64,000 nt of DNA from Planctomycetales bacterium (GTDB taxonomy: Bacteria; Planctomycetota; SZUA-567), in contig BNUQ01000002.1 of NCBI GenBank assembly GCA_025997475.1, forward strand, positions 48,465 to 112,464. The letters run 5' to 3'. Positions within the stretch are counted from its first letter, which is position 1, and each line of letters starts with the position of its first letter. A program made the position numbers and the translations under genes. The notes beneath the pieces were generated by a model, which searched no databases, was not told the DNA's origin, and was given only the letters and a program-made list of their open reading frames with translations. Shown here in pieces: positions 47,528 through 56,395 of this stretch.

Positions 47528-48301
47528 TTAAATCTCGTCGGAAAACCCGACCGCCTCTGCCGTCGCGTCGCCCATAATTTGGCGGATTTTGGCGGCGGTC
47601 GCCTCGGCGCGCGCGCTGACGTAATACTCAATGCCGCCGGATTCCGACCAATGATTTGCCGCGAGCAACCGTTTTACCTGTCGCGCAATCGCCGGCGCGG
47701 GGTCGATGAGATTGATTGACCGACCGGCGACTTCGCTAATCAGCGGCGCAATCAGCGGGTAATGCGTGCACGCCAAAACCAATTGGTCAACGCCCGCGGC
47801 GCGGAGCGGCGCGAGCCATTTTTCCAACGCCGGACGCAACTCGTCCGCCGCGCCGTTTTCAATCATCGTCGCGAGCGTCGGACAGACCTGCTCGAAAATT
47901 TTTACGCCGTTCGCGAATCGCTCGACGACGCCGGCGTAAGGCGCGCCGCGCAACGTGCCGGGCGTGGCTAACACGCCGATTTTGCCGACGCGGGTTTTCG
48001 CCGCCGCCGGTTTGATTGCCGGTTCCATCCCGACGAACAGCGTTTGCGGAAATTCTTGGCGCAACGGATACAGCGCCGCCGCCGTCGCCGTGTTGCAGGC
48101 GACGACCACGATTTTGACGCCGCGCGCCAGCAAGAATTGCGTGATGCGCCGAGCGAGAATTAGAATCTCGGCGAAGTCGCGCTCGCCGTAGGGCATCCGC
48201 GCGGTGTCGGCAAAATACCGCAAACGCTCGCGCGGCAGTTCGCGCCGGATTTCCCGCAACACCGACAAACCGCCGATGCCGGAATCAAAAACGCCAATCA
48301 T
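47528..48301 (-). CDS. murI: Glutamate racemase
   Basis: A 257-residue MurI that makes D-glutamate for peptidoglycan. Seen: 'MIGVFDSGIGGLSVLREIRRELP', 'YFADTARMPYGERDFAEI', 'KIVVVACNTATAAALYPLR' (first catalytic Cys), 'GVLATPGTL', 'LVLACTHYPLIAPLI' (second catalytic Cys) and 'INLIDPAPAIARQV'. All residues needed for the two-base mechanism are present and the length is normal. The start at 48301 fits the family N-terminus; only an A-rich stretch precedes it. Together with murA it shows that this organism makes peptidoglycan. Confidence 0.95.
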   Translation of the reverse strand: MIGVFDSGIGGLSVLREIRRELPRERLRYFADTARMPYGERDFAEILILARRITQFLLARGVKIVVVACNTATAAALYPLRQEFPQTLFVGMEPAIKPAAAKTRVGKIGVLATPGTLRGAPYAGVVERFANGVKIFEQVCPTLATMIENGAADELRPALEKWLAPLRAAGVDQLVLACTHYPLIAPLISEVAGRSINLIDPAPAIARQVKRLLAANHWSESGGIEYYVSARAEATAAKIRQIMGDATAEAVGFSDEI

Positions 48302-48307
48302 TTTTTT

Positions 48308-48402
48308 CAGCGTTGAGAGTTGAGTGGTCAAAGTTGAAAGTTAAAAGTTGAGATGCGGCGCGCGCTCAATTCTCAACTTTCAACGCCGAGCTTTCAATAC
48401 AG
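48308..48402. repeat. Inverted heptamer arrays (TTGAGAG / TTGAAAG)
   Basis: GTTGAGAGTTGAGTGG and AAAGTTGAAAGTTAAAAGTT on the left face CAATTCTCAACTTTCAACGC and CTTTCAATAC on the right, around a short GC-rich loop. Confidence 0.75.
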
Positions 48403-48412
48403 CCCCGCCGCC

Positions 48413-49513
48413 TTACCGCACCAAAAACAATTTCGCGTATTCCTTTTCGACGAAGCGGTCGGTCATACCGGCAAGGTAATCGGCGATGCGGCGGTCGCGG
48501 GCGGCGGGGTCCGCCGCCCGATATTTTTTCGGCAACAGTCGCTCGTCGTCGCGATACGTCGTCAGCAACGCCCGCAAAAAAAGTTTCGCCTTCGCCATCA
48601 TCGCCTCGACCGTCGGACTGGCGTAAAAATTCTCTTGCAGAAATTTTTTCATCTCCCGCGTTTGCGCTTGCATTGGCGGCGACGGCGTTACCAACGGCTC
48701 GGCGCAGGCGCGCACCGCTTCGACGCTGTCGATATTCAACCGGCGCAAATTTTCGCGCGTCGTCGTAATCACGTCGTCCGTCAGCCGGTCAATCAATCGG
48801 CGCACCGTAACAATTCGCCGCATTTTCGGCGACTCGCCCGCCGTCCTCGCGGCGGCGCGCGCGACGCGCCATAATTCGACCGACATTAAATCCGCTTCGT
48901 TAATCACGCCGCTGTAAAGTCCGTCGTCCAAATCGTGATTGTTATACGCGACGCCGTCGGCGACTTCGACAATTTGTTGTTCCAACAAACCGTTGCCCGC
49001 GGCGCTAAACTCGGCAAATTCCGGCGATTTTAACGTCGGCGGTAGATGGCGGAAAAATCCTTCGCGCGTTTCAAACGTCAAATTCAGTCCGCAAAAATCC
49101 GGGTAGCGCTCTTCTAAAAAATCGACCACGCGCAAACCGTGCGCGTTGTGGTTGAAGCCGCCCTGCGCCGATAAAAATTCGTTTAAGACGCGCTCGCCGG
49201 TGTGTCCGAACGGCGAATGTCCGACATCGTGCGCCATCGCCAGCGCCTCGGTCAAGTCCTCGTTGACCGCGAGCGCCCGCGCGATTGACCGCGCGATTTG
49301 CATCACTTCCAACGTGTGCGTCAGGCGCGTGCGATAAAAATCGCCGCCGTCGTTGGCGAAGACCTGCGTTTTATATTCGAGCCGCCGGAAGGCGCTACAA
49401 TGAATGACGCGGTCGCGGTCGCGCTGATACGGGGCGCGATATTGATGTTCCGGTTCGGCGTGGCGGCGTCCGCGACTGAGTTCGTCGCGCATCGCGTAAG
49501 GGGCGAGGGGCAT
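48413..49513 (-). CDS. dgt: dGTPase-like HD-domain deoxynucleotide triphosphohydrolase
   Basis: A 366-residue Dgt-type HD protein. Seen: 'YQRDRDRVIHCSAFRRLEYKTQVF' (the Dgt signature), 'TRLTHTLEVMQIARSIARALAVNEDLTEALAMAHDVGHSPFGHTGERVL' (H..HD metal motif), 'GGFNHNAHGLRVV' and 'EVADGVAYNNHDLDDGLYSGVI' (final Asp). It hydrolyses dNTPs to nucleoside and tripolyphosphate; the shorter 'type 2' proteins like this one are often allosterically regulated. Relatives help control dNTP pools and can limit phage. GGAAAGAG lies upstream of the start. Confidence 0.92.
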   Translation of the reverse strand: MPLAPYAMRDELSRGRRHAEPEHQYRAPYQRDRDRVIHCSAFRRLEYKTQVFANDGGDFYRTRLTHTLEVMQIARSIARALAVNEDLTEALAMAHDVGHSPFGHTGERVLNEFLSAQGGFNHNAHGLRVVDFLEERYPDFCGLNLTFETREGFFRHLPPTLKSPEFAEFSAAGNGLLEQQIVEVADGVAYNNHDLDDGLYSGVINEADLMSVELWRVARAAARTAGESPKMRRIVTVRRLIDRLTDDVITTTRENLRRLNIDSVEAVRACAEPLVTPSPPMQAQTREMKKFLQENFYASPTVEAMMAKAKLFLRALLTTYRDDERLLPKKYRAADPAARDRRIADYLAGMTDRFVEKEYAKLFLVR

Positions 49514-49555
49514 AGTTTGGTCTCTTTCCCAAATTAGGAATGACTTGGTGGCATT

Positions 49556-49613
49556 GCAATTAAGAATTGTGAACTCAGGTTACGCGCGCCAATTTCGCAA
49601 TTTTTAATTCGTA
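49556..49613. repeat. Short intergenic repeat
   Basis: CAATTAAGAATTGTGAA, the 17-bp motif CAGGTTACGCGCGCCAA (shared with 41631-41647), TTTCGC and AATTTTTAATTCGTAAA. Confidence 0.6.
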
Positions 49614-49631
49614 AAATCGCCCTTGCCATTC

Positions 49632-49676
49632 TCAAAAAAAACGATGGTGGCGCAATTGTTCGCGCCGCCATCGTTT
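49632..49676 (-). terminator. Rho-independent terminator of the zinc-finger gene
   Basis: On the minus strand AAACGATGGCGGCGC pairs with GCGCCACCATCGTTT (one mismatch) and continues into a run of T (49640-49634). It lies 30 bp beyond the stop of the 49707-50114 gene. Confidence 0.85.
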
Positions 49677-49706
49677 ATGGTATAAACCGCCGGTGGAAAA
49701 GAGAAA

Positions 49707-50114
49707 TCAAATTTTCATTTCGGCGACGACCCAGTCGTGGAGCGTGGTCGGCGGCACGTGGACGTGGTATTTCTGGCGCATTTGGAAGGTCGCTTTTTCA
49801 AGCGTCAAGTCCTGCTTGTTGACTAAGTCAACGGCGGTGCGGCGGACGCGGTTGGTGAAGCGCCCCGACGGCAACGCGAGGTGGTCCATCGGCAACGAAA
49901 AGTGGCGGCGGCAGGTCGAGCAGAAGTGTTTGGAATAGATTACCTCCAAAATCGTCGGCGAACTGATGCCCACTTCGCGCAACCGCCGATGCCCGATAGA
50001 GTGGCGTTTGCCGACGGTGCCGCAACGCGGGCAGACGGCGACTTTGCGCGACAAGTTGATTTTGCGGACTTTGATGCCCCGTTGCGGGGCGGCGACAACA
50101 AGATTTTCAGACAC
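49707..50114 (-). CDS. Orphan zinc-finger/HTH protein resembling a transposase N-terminus
   Basis: A 135-residue protein. The first half has two CxxC knuckles (VCPRCGTVGKRHS and HFCSTCRRHFSL) with 'HRRLREVGISSPTILEVIYSKHFC' between, the layout of the N-terminal zinc domain of ISL3-type transposases. The second half (RFTNRVRRTAVDLVNKQDLTLEKATFQMRQKYHVHVPPTTLHDWVVAEM) looks like the following helix-turn-helix with the 'vp.sTlhdWv' step. The catalytic domain is missing, yet the frame is clean and ends in a good terminator. It may therefore be a truncated transposase retained as a small DNA-binding protein. ACTGACTCCTCAACCGAG-type sequence upstream gives no strong ribosome site (AGGAGT, 8 nt). 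Confidence 0.6.
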   Translation of the reverse strand: MSENLVVAAPQRGIKVRKINLSRKVAVCPRCGTVGKRHSIGHRRLREVGISSPTILEVIYSKHFCSTCRRHFSLPMDHLALPSGRFTNRVRRTAVDLVNKQDLTLEKATFQMRQKYHVHVPPTTLHDWVVAEMKI

Positions 50115-50340
50115 GACTGACTCCTCAACCGAGCCGGCTTATAACCGGCAACCAATCAATCAACTAAATTTTCTGCGCTGGTTTATCGGTCAACGATTGG
50201 CGTTGAATTAAGTTATTTCACTTTTTTACGGAAATTTCGCCGATTTTTTTTCGGACCGCGTCGGCGAGCGCGCGTTTTTTCGCGCCGCCGCCCGCGCCTG
50301 ATTGAATCGGATTTTCTCGCGGCTAAAATCGCCGCGCATT

Positions 50341-50526
50341 ATGGAAATTATTTTTAACGGTAAAAAAACGCTTTGCCCCGACGGACTGACGCTTGCCGCG
50401 TGGCTCGCCGACCGGCGCGTTGACGCGCGGGTCAACATCGTCGAGCGCAACGGCGAGGTCTGCCGCGACGCCGTTCTCGCCGCCGGCGACGAAATCAATA
50501 TCTATCGCGTCGTCGCCGGCGGATAG
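50341..50526 (+). CDS. thiS: ThiS-like sulfur carrier protein
   Basis: A 61-residue ubiquitin-fold protein ending in the Gly-Gly needed for adenylation and thiocarboxylate formation (YRVVAGG). 'MEIIFNGKKTLCPDGLTLAAWLADRRVDARVNIVERNGEVCRDAVLAAGDEINIYRVVAGG-type' spacing matches ThiS: the 'VNIVERNGEVC' strand and 'GDEINI' are typical. It would donate sulfur for the thiazole of thiamine. No thiF, thiG or thiH lies nearby, and no TPP riboswitch was recognised upstream. A small hairpin GCGGC(TAAAAT)GCCGC lies just before the ATG. Confidence 0.85.
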   Translation: MEIIFNGKKTLCPDGLTLAAWLADRRVDARVNIVERNGEVCRDAVLAAGDEINIYRVVAGG

Positions 50527-50556
50527 CGGTGGACAGCGGACGGCGAGCCGTTATCT

Positions 50557-50685
50557 TTCAATCAATTAACAATTAAAAATTAACAATTAATAATTGCTGT
50601 CGGAGTAATTATCAAACATTACGCGCAGCGAATTTGAAAATCAAACTCCACAATTGTTAATTGTTAATTTTTAATTGTTCTTTAC
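50557..50685. repeat. Inverted (TTAACAA)n arrays around a GGAGTAAT...AAACTCC core
   Basis: Left: CAATTAACAATTAAAAATTA and ACAATTAATAATTG; centre: CGGAGTAATTATCAAACATT, ACGCGCAGCGAATTTG, AAACTCC; right: AATTGTTAATTGTTAATTTT and TAATTGTTC. The arms are complementary. Confidence 0.82.
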
Positions 50686-50719
50686 TGCCAAACCTTCGTG
50701 GTCGAACAGGTCAACGCCA

Positions 50720-52789
50720 ATGCCCGCGCCAATGTCCTACTACTGCTATAAGAACGGTTGGTTGCACGGACCGGCGGAAGTCGCGCATTTGGTCGAAATG
50801 CTAAGCCACGGCGACTTGCCGCCGGACGCGCCGTTTTGCTCGCCGAACGGCGGCGCGTGGCTGTCCGCCGAATATCTAACGCAAATCGCCCGCCAACCCA
50901 ACGACGACACCGCGCCGCCGCCGATGCCGTATGCCGGCGAACGGTTGCCGCCGGTGCATTTGTTGCTGGTGTTGCGCCGCGCCTACGACCAGGGGACGCT
51001 GACCCGCGAACAGTGCGAGCGGTGCAACGGCGAACTCGTCGGCGCGCCGCCCGAAATCGAACACCTCGCCGATTATTTGCGCCGCCGCGGTTTCATCACC
51101 GCCGGACAAGCCGACGACTGGTCGCGCCGTCTGCGCTTCGACAATAACCTGAAAGTTATCGGCGGCTATGAAATCCTCGAAGAACTCGGCACCGGCAAAA
51201 TCACCACGACTTTCAAGGCGCGGCAAACGCAGTTGGACCGCATCGTGGCGCTGAAAGTTTTATCGTCGCGCTACGCCAACGACCAGCATTTCATCAAACG
51301 TTTTGCCAGCGAGGCGCGGCTCGCGGCGAAACTCGAACACCCCAACATCGCCTCGCTTTACGCCGTCGGCGTGGACGGGAGCGTCCGCTATATCGCGATG
51401 GAATACGTCGATGGTTTGACGCTGGCGCAAGCGATTAAGGCGCGCGGCGCGTTGCCGGAGGCCGAAGCCATCGACTACGTCCGGCAAATTTGCGCGGCGC
51501 TGGACTACGCTTACGGGCATGGCATCGTCCATCGGGACATTTCCAGCAAAAATATAATGATTACCCGCGCCGGTCATTCCAAACTGATTGACTTGGGGTT
51601 GGCGAAAGAACGCACCACGCAAATCTCTTCCGACACCGGCACCGGCGTCGAGGGCACGCCCGCCTACATTTCGCCGGAGCGCGCCCTCGACCGCAACAAC
51701 ATCGACATTCGTAGCGATATTTATTCGCTCGGTTGCGTGTTTTACGAAATGCTGTGCGGGCATCCGCCGTTTGTCGGCGAGTCGGCGCTCGACACGATTG
51801 CGATGCACTTGCGGCAGACGGTGCCGGAGGTCAAGGCGCCGAACGTGAGTATGGGCGCGCGCGCCGTCATTCGTAAGATGACGTGGCGCGAGTTGTCCGC
51901 GCGCTACCAGTCGGCGGCGGACTTGTTGCGCGACCTCAACGACATTCAACACGTCTCCGCGCGCGCGCCGTTCAATCTGGCGAGCGAAGCGCCGCCGATG
52001 GAGCAACAGTTGGCGAACTGCCGCGAGATGAACAGAATCGAATTGGCGTTGCCGGGCGACGGGCGCGAGTATTTGCGCGTCATCGGCGAAGAGATTGACC
52101 GGCGGCTCGAAGCGGAAGACGCGCCGCCGGATTTTCAGGGCTTCGTGCAATCGACGTTCGCCGAACTAACGGAAAACGCCTTCGCGCACGGCGTCGAGGA
52201 CGGCAAGGGAATGGTCTATGTGCGAATGGAATTTAATCCGCATTTTTTCCGCTTGGAAGTCGAAGACAGCGGCGAGGGCTTCGACGCGAAAAACGTGTTG
52301 CGGCAACTGCGCGTCGCGGCGGGGACGATGCGCGCGCCGTCGGATTCGCGCGGACTGATGCGCGTCCAGCAGGTCGCGGATTTGTTGGAATACAATAAAA
52401 AAGGCAACAAAGTCAAAGCGGTGATTTATCGCCGCCACGACGCCAAAGAAATGAGCGCGGAAAAGCGCGACGCGGTGTTGCATATCGAAGTCGCCGGCAA
52501 GGGGAGCGTGGCGACCAACGAGCAGTTCCGGCGGTATGTCGATAATTATCGCGAGACCGGCAACGTCTGTGTGTCGGTGTTGGTGAATTGGGTAAGTTCG
52601 GTGTTCGTCGGCTCGTTGCTGGCGCTGGCGGAAAAAGTCGAAGCGTCCGGCGGAAAATTGGCGGTGTTCGTCGAACAGCCGAGTTGCCTCCTGGTAATGG
52701 AACAACTCGGCGTTACCGCCTTCGTCAAGGTCGAGCCCACGCTCGTCGCCGCGATGGAAGCGGTGGGAGGCGAAGCAATTAACAATTAG
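50720..52789 (+). CDS. GYF-kinase-HATPase-STAS fusion (single-chain partner-switch kinase)
   Basis: A 689-residue protein with four recognisable modules. Residues 5-55 form a GYF_2-like domain (YYCYKNGWLHGP...GGAWLSA). Residues 150-405 are a Ser/Thr kinase with Lys179 (VALKV), Glu198, 'HRDISSKN' (Asp273, Asn278) and 'DLGLAK' (Asp291); the glycine loop is degenerate (GTGKITTTF) and the usual Lys after HRD is Ser. Residues 445-575 are an RsbW-type HATPase: 'ELTENAFAHG' (N box), 'DSGEGFD' (G1), 'RGLMRVQQVAD' (G2). Residues 586-685 are a STAS domain with 'LVNWVSSVFVGSLLALAE', where anti-anti-sigma factors have their phosphorylated Ser. There is no membrane helix, so it is cytoplasmic. It would join Hanks-kinase signalling to a sigma-factor-type partner switch in one chain (inference). 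The last residues (AINN) come from the repeat. The start could also be 50732. Confidence 0.85.
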   Translation: MPAPMSYYCYKNGWLHGPAEVAHLVEMLSHGDLPPDAPFCSPNGGAWLSAEYLTQIARQPNDDTAPPPMPYAGERLPPVHLLLVLRRAYDQGTLTREQCERCNGELVGAPPEIEHLADYLRRRGFITAGQADDWSRRLRFDNNLKVIGGYEILEELGTGKITTTFKARQTQLDRIVALKVLSSRYANDQHFIKRFASEARLAAKLEHPNIASLYAVGVDGSVRYIAMEYVDGLTLAQAIKARGALPEAEAIDYVRQICAALDYAYGHGIVHRDISSKNIMITRAGHSKLIDLGLAKERTTQISSDTGTGVEGTPAYISPERALDRNNIDIRSDIYSLGCVFYEMLCGHPPFVGESALDTIAMHLRQTVPEVKAPNVSMGARAVIRKMTWRELSARYQSAADLLRDLNDIQHVSARAPFNLASEAPPMEQQLANCREMNRIELALPGDGREYLRVIGEEIDRRLEAEDAPPDFQGFVQSTFAELTENAFAHGVEDGKGMVYVRMEFNPHFFRLEVEDSGEGFDAKNVLRQLRVAAGTMRAPSDSRGLMRVQQVADLLEYNKKGNKVKAVIYRRHDAKEMSAEKRDAVLHIEVAGKGSVATNEQFRRYVDNYRETGNVCVSVLVNWVSSVFVGSLLALAEKVEASGGKLAVFVEQPSCLLVMEQLGVTAFVKVEPTLVAAMEAVGGEAINN

Positions 52790-53092
52790 CAATTAACAAT
52801 TAACAATTAACAATTAACAATTAACAATTAACAATTGTTATGCGGAGTAATTATCAAAATTTCAATAGCGGTGGCTCTATTCAATTACCACGCCTTTTAA
52901 GGTGTGGTCGGCGGTCAAAAAAGAAAAGGGCTTTAGTTCTCAAATAAAAAAGAATTTCGGCTAAAGCCGGTCATTTTCTCAACGCCAACCACGCGCTAAA
53001 GCGCGTGGCAATTGAATAGAGCAACCGCATATTGATAACCACTTCATCCGCCGTTCGTAATTGTTAATTGTTAATTGTTAATTGTCTTCCCC
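52771..53092. repeat. Nested repeat: (TTAACAA)n arms enclosing a CAATTGCCACG hairpin
   Basis: Left arm: about nine TTAACAA units (52777-52838), overlapping the kinase stop. Then GCGGAGTAATTATCAAA, then a CAATTGCCACG-family element (52868-53028) with inner hairpins (GGGCTTTAG, GGCTAAAGCC). Right arm: AATTGTTAATTGTTAATTGT (to 53085). It fills the 326-bp gap; no gene is seen. Confidence 0.85.
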
Positions 53093-53115
53093 CTCTCAAA
53101 AATGGAGGCGCCGCT

Positions 53116-55548
53116 ATGCCGACCAATCCTAATCATCACGTGGCGATACACGGACATTTTTATCAGCCGCCGCGCGAAAATCCGTGGCTCGGCGTGATTG
53201 AAGAACAAGAATCCGCCGCGCCGTATCACCATTGGAACGAGCGCATCAACGCCGAATGTTATCAGCCGCTCGCCGGTAGCGCCGTAACCAACGCCGACGG
53301 CAAGGTCGAGGATTTGTTCAATTGCTACGCGCATCTGTCGTTTAATTTCGGACCGACGCTCCTCGCTTATCTCGCCAAAGACGACCCCGACACGGTCGCC
53401 GAATTGCGCGCCGCCGACGCCATCGCCCGCCAAACGTATCAGGATTGCGGCTCGGCAATCGCGCAGGCGTATAACCATCCGATTTTGCCGCTGTGCGACA
53501 GCGCCGACCGCCACACGCAAATTCTCTGGGGCTTGCGCGAATTTGCGTTTCGCTTCGGACGCCCCGCCGACAGCATTTGGTTGTCGGAGACCGGCATCAA
53601 TATGGCGACGGCGCGGGCGCTGATTGATTACGGCGTCAAATTCGTCATCTTGTCGCCGTTGCAGGCGAGTTACTGTCGGCGTTTCGGCGAAAGCGAATGG
53701 ACCGGCACGATTGACGGCACGATTGACACCCGTTGCCCCTATCGCCTCTTTGAGGTGGACGGCGCGGGACGGACGCATTTCGACCGCTATCTCGACATTT
53801 TCTTTTACGACAAAGTTCTTTCGACGAAGGTCTCGTTCGAGCATTTGCTCAACAACGCCGACCGCTTGCAGGAAGAATTCGAGCAACGGCTCGCGCCGGA
53901 CGCGACCTTGCCGCAAATCGCCGTCATCGCCACCGACGGCGAAATTTACGGACATCACGAAAAATACGCCAACCGCGCGCTCGCCTATTTTCTCGCCCGC
54001 TCGCTGCGCGAGAAAAAATTGACCGTCAGCAATCTCGCGCAATATCTGTTGGAAAATCCGCCGCAATGCGAAGTCCGGCTGTGGGAAGGATTGGACGGAC
54101 ACGGGTCGAGTTGGAGTTGCAGTCACGGCGTCGCGCGCTGGGAAAGCAATTGCGGTTGCGGCGGCGAGGGGAGTTTGTGGAATCAGGAATGGCGCGCGCC
54201 GTTGCGGCGGGCGCTCCTGAATTTGCGCGACGCGATTCGCGCGATTACGCGGCGGGAACTCGGCGGGTTGGTCCTCGACGTCGCCGACGCGCGCAACGAT
54301 TACATCGACATTATTTTAACGCCCGACGCGGCGACGCGCGAAAAATTTCTCGCGCGCCACGCTCAGCGCGAATTGACCGCGGCGGAAAAAATCAAACTCT
54401 GGTCGCTGTTGGAGGCGGAGCGTTATTCGCTGTTGATGTTCACTTCTTGCGGCTGGTTTTTTCAGGAAATTTCCGGTTTGGAGCCGGTGCAAAATATGCG
54501 CTACGCCCTGCGCGCCGCCGAACTCTGCGCCGAATGGAGCGACCGCGATTTGGCGGCGGCGTTGGCAAACGATTTGGCGGCGGCGACCTCGAATATCCCC
54601 GAACAGGGCAACGGCGCGGATGTTTTCCGCCAGCAGGTCTTGCCGACGCGCTATCCGAAAAAAGTCATCGCGGCGGCGCACGTTTTCGCCAAATTGCTCG
54701 ACCTGCCCGCGCCGGATTACGACACCGCCGTAACTTTCGCCAAAACAAAAATTTTGCGCGACGGCGTGCTGGAAGGCGAAGCGACGGCGACCGACCGCTG
54801 GACGACGACGACGGAAAAATGGTATTTCGTCGGGGCGAAAACACCGGCGGGCGTCGTCTTTTTCAGCGAGGTCGCCGAGAAAGAGAAATTTTTGCGCGAC
54901 AAAAAATGGGCGGCGCGAATGACGGACGAAGGAATTGGCGTCGGCGTTTTACCGCTCGCCGACCGCCAACGTTTCGCCGCGGTGTTGACCGCGCCCGACC
55001 GCGAACTCATCGCCGCGCAATTGCAGGAAATTTACGCCGCCGCGTTGCCGCTCGTGCAAAAACGCAACGGCTGGCGGTTGCCGGCGACGCCGGAATTGCG
55101 GGCGTTGGGCGAAACGCGGTTGCGTCTGCAATTCGCCGCGCTCGTGCGCGAAATCGCGGCGGCGGGAAAAATTTCGCCGAATATCGCCGCGCGAACGGCG
55201 GCGTTGCGCGCCGAAGCCGCGCCGCTCGACGCGCAGTTGCCCACGAATGAAACGGCGCGGCAATTCGAGAAAATCATCGGCGAAAAAATCGCGGCGCTGA
55301 CCGATAATTTGACCGCCGCCGCCGCCGATGAATTGTTGGATTTAATTCGTTACGCCCGCGCTCTGGCGTTGCCGGCGGTCGCGTGGGAGTCGTTGCGGCA
55401 GAAATTTTGGCAGTTGTTAAGTTCGCCGCCCCGCGCGGCGGTGAAAAACGAAGAGCAGGTCTTCGCGACCTTGCAACAACTCGGCGCCGAATTTTCACTG
55501 GCGCCGGCGGTTACGCGGCAAAAAAGCGAGCAACGGTTGCGGGGTTGA
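53116..55548 (+). CDS. GH57-type glycoside hydrolase with DUF3536
   Basis: An 810-residue cytoplasmic protein that starts after GGAGGCGCCGCT. The N-terminal GH57 catalytic barrel is seen in 'VAIHGHFYQPPRENPWLGVIEEQESAAPYHHWNERINAECY', 'NFGPTLLAYL', 'SIWLSETGINMATARALIDYGVKFVILSPLQA' (region of the GH57 nucleophile Glu; here LSETG) and 'IAVIATDGEIYGHHEKYANRALAYFLARS' (acid/base region). The C-terminal half matches the DUF3536 region that accompanies such enzymes (e.g. 'AAEKIKLWSLLEAERYSLLMFTSCGWFFQEISGLEPVQNMRYALRAAEL'). GH57 enzymes are alpha-amylases, branching enzymes or 4-alpha-glucanotransferases acting on glycogen-like glucans; the exact activity of the DUF3536 type is not settled. Nothing nearby concerns glycogen. 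Confidence 0.88.
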   Translation: MPTNPNHHVAIHGHFYQPPRENPWLGVIEEQESAAPYHHWNERINAECYQPLAGSAVTNADGKVEDLFNCYAHLSFNFGPTLLAYLAKDDPDTVAELRAADAIARQTYQDCGSAIAQAYNHPILPLCDSADRHTQILWGLREFAFRFGRPADSIWLSETGINMATARALIDYGVKFVILSPLQASYCRRFGESEWTGTIDGTIDTRCPYRLFEVDGAGRTHFDRYLDIFFYDKVLSTKVSFEHLLNNADRLQEEFEQRLAPDATLPQIAVIATDGEIYGHHEKYANRALAYFLARSLREKKLTVSNLAQYLLENPPQCEVRLWEGLDGHGSSWSCSHGVARWESNCGCGGEGSLWNQEWRAPLRRALLNLRDAIRAITRRELGGLVLDVADARNDYIDIILTPDAATREKFLARHAQRELTAAEKIKLWSLLEAERYSLLMFTSCGWFFQEISGLEPVQNMRYALRAAELCAEWSDRDLAAALANDLAAATSNIPEQGNGADVFRQQVLPTRYPKKVIAAAHVFAKLLDLPAPDYDTAVTFAKTKILRDGVLEGEATATDRWTTTTEKWYFVGAKTPAGVVFFSEVAEKEKFLRDKKWAARMTDEGIGVGVLPLADRQRFAAVLTAPDRELIAAQLQEIYAAALPLVQKRNGWRLPATPELRALGETRLRLQFAALVREIAAAGKISPNIAARTAALRAEAAPLDAQLPTNETARQFEKIIGEKIAALTDNLTAAAADELLDLIRYARALALPAVAWESLRQKFWQLLSSPPRAAVKNEEQVFATLQQLGAEFSLAPAVTRQKSEQRLRG

Positions 55549-55579
55549 AAGGCGATAAAATAATGAAAGGAGAATCTCG

Positions 55580-56335
55580 ATGAGCGTCGCTGAAATCAAT
55601 TACGAGCGCGGACTGACTTTCGAGAAGGTCTGGGCGTCGATTCAAGAACTTCGCAAAGAGCGGGACGAGACCTATCGTCAATGGTTGGCGGAGCAGGAAC
55701 GCCGCGACGAAGCCGACCGCAAGCGGTGGGAGGAGCGCGAAAAAGAGCGCGAAAGACAACACGAAAAAGAGCGTGCGGAAACCGAGCGCTTACGCGCGGA
55801 AACCGAGCGTTTGCGCGACGAAGCCGACCGCAAGCGGCGGGAGGAGCGCGAAAAAGAGCGGGCGGAGACCGAGCGCGAAATAAAAGAATTGCGGCGACAG
55901 ATGGGCGACGTAACGGCGCGTTTCGGCGAATTGGTCGAGCATTTGGTCGTCCCCGGCATCGTCGAACGTTTCCGCGAACTGGGCTACAATTTCACCGATA
56001 TTAGCGACGTGCGCAAAATCAAGGGCGACGACGGCAAAGTATTGGCGGAGTTTGACGCTTTTTTGGAAAACACCGACTTTGTCGGCGGCGTGGAAATTAA
56101 GTCGAAACCGCGGTTAAGCGACCTTGACGATTTCGCGGAGCGCTTGGAAATTTTGCGCGACTATCGCGAAAAACATCAGTATCCGCGCAAAAAAATTATC
56201 GGCGCGGTGGCGGGCGCGGTCTTCCCCGAAAACGTCAAACGTGAGGCCATCAAAATCGGGTTTTACGTCGTCACGCAGACCGGCGACACGATGAAAATCG
56301 AAAACGCCGCCGATTTCCGCCCCCGCGAATTTTGA
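55580..56335 (+). CDS. Coiled-coil PD-(D/E)XK nuclease-like protein (DUF3782 type)
   Basis: A 251-residue protein that starts 31 bp after the GH57 gene with GAAAGGAGAATCTCG upstream. The first half is a long charged helix of ERE/KER repeats (about residues 20-105). The second half has 'DVTARFGELVEHLVVPGIVERFRELGYNFTDISDVRKIKGDDGKVLAEFDAFLENTDFVGGVEIKSKPRLSDLDDFAERLEIL', with the E...D...ExK pattern of PD-(D/E)XK nucleases (EFDAFL, VEIKSK). Families of this type (DUF3782) are common in cyanobacteria and planctomycetes, usually in many copies, with unknown role. It precedes the HEPN/MNT pair in the same direction, which makes an accessory island plausible. Confidence 0.7.
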   Translation: MSVAEINYERGLTFEKVWASIQELRKERDETYRQWLAEQERRDEADRKRWEEREKERERQHEKERAETERLRAETERLRDEADRKRREEREKERAETEREIKELRRQMGDVTARFGELVEHLVVPGIVERFRELGYNFTDISDVRKIKGDDGKVLAEFDAFLENTDFVGGVEIKSKPRLSDLDDFAERLEILRDYREKHQYPRKKIIGAVAGAVFPENVKREAIKIGFYVVTQTGDTMKIENAADFRPREF

Positions 56336-56395
56336 TTTTTTTTTCGCCGGAAGAAGTTTTTGTGTCCGCCGCAACCGTAAAGGTTAGGAAAAATA

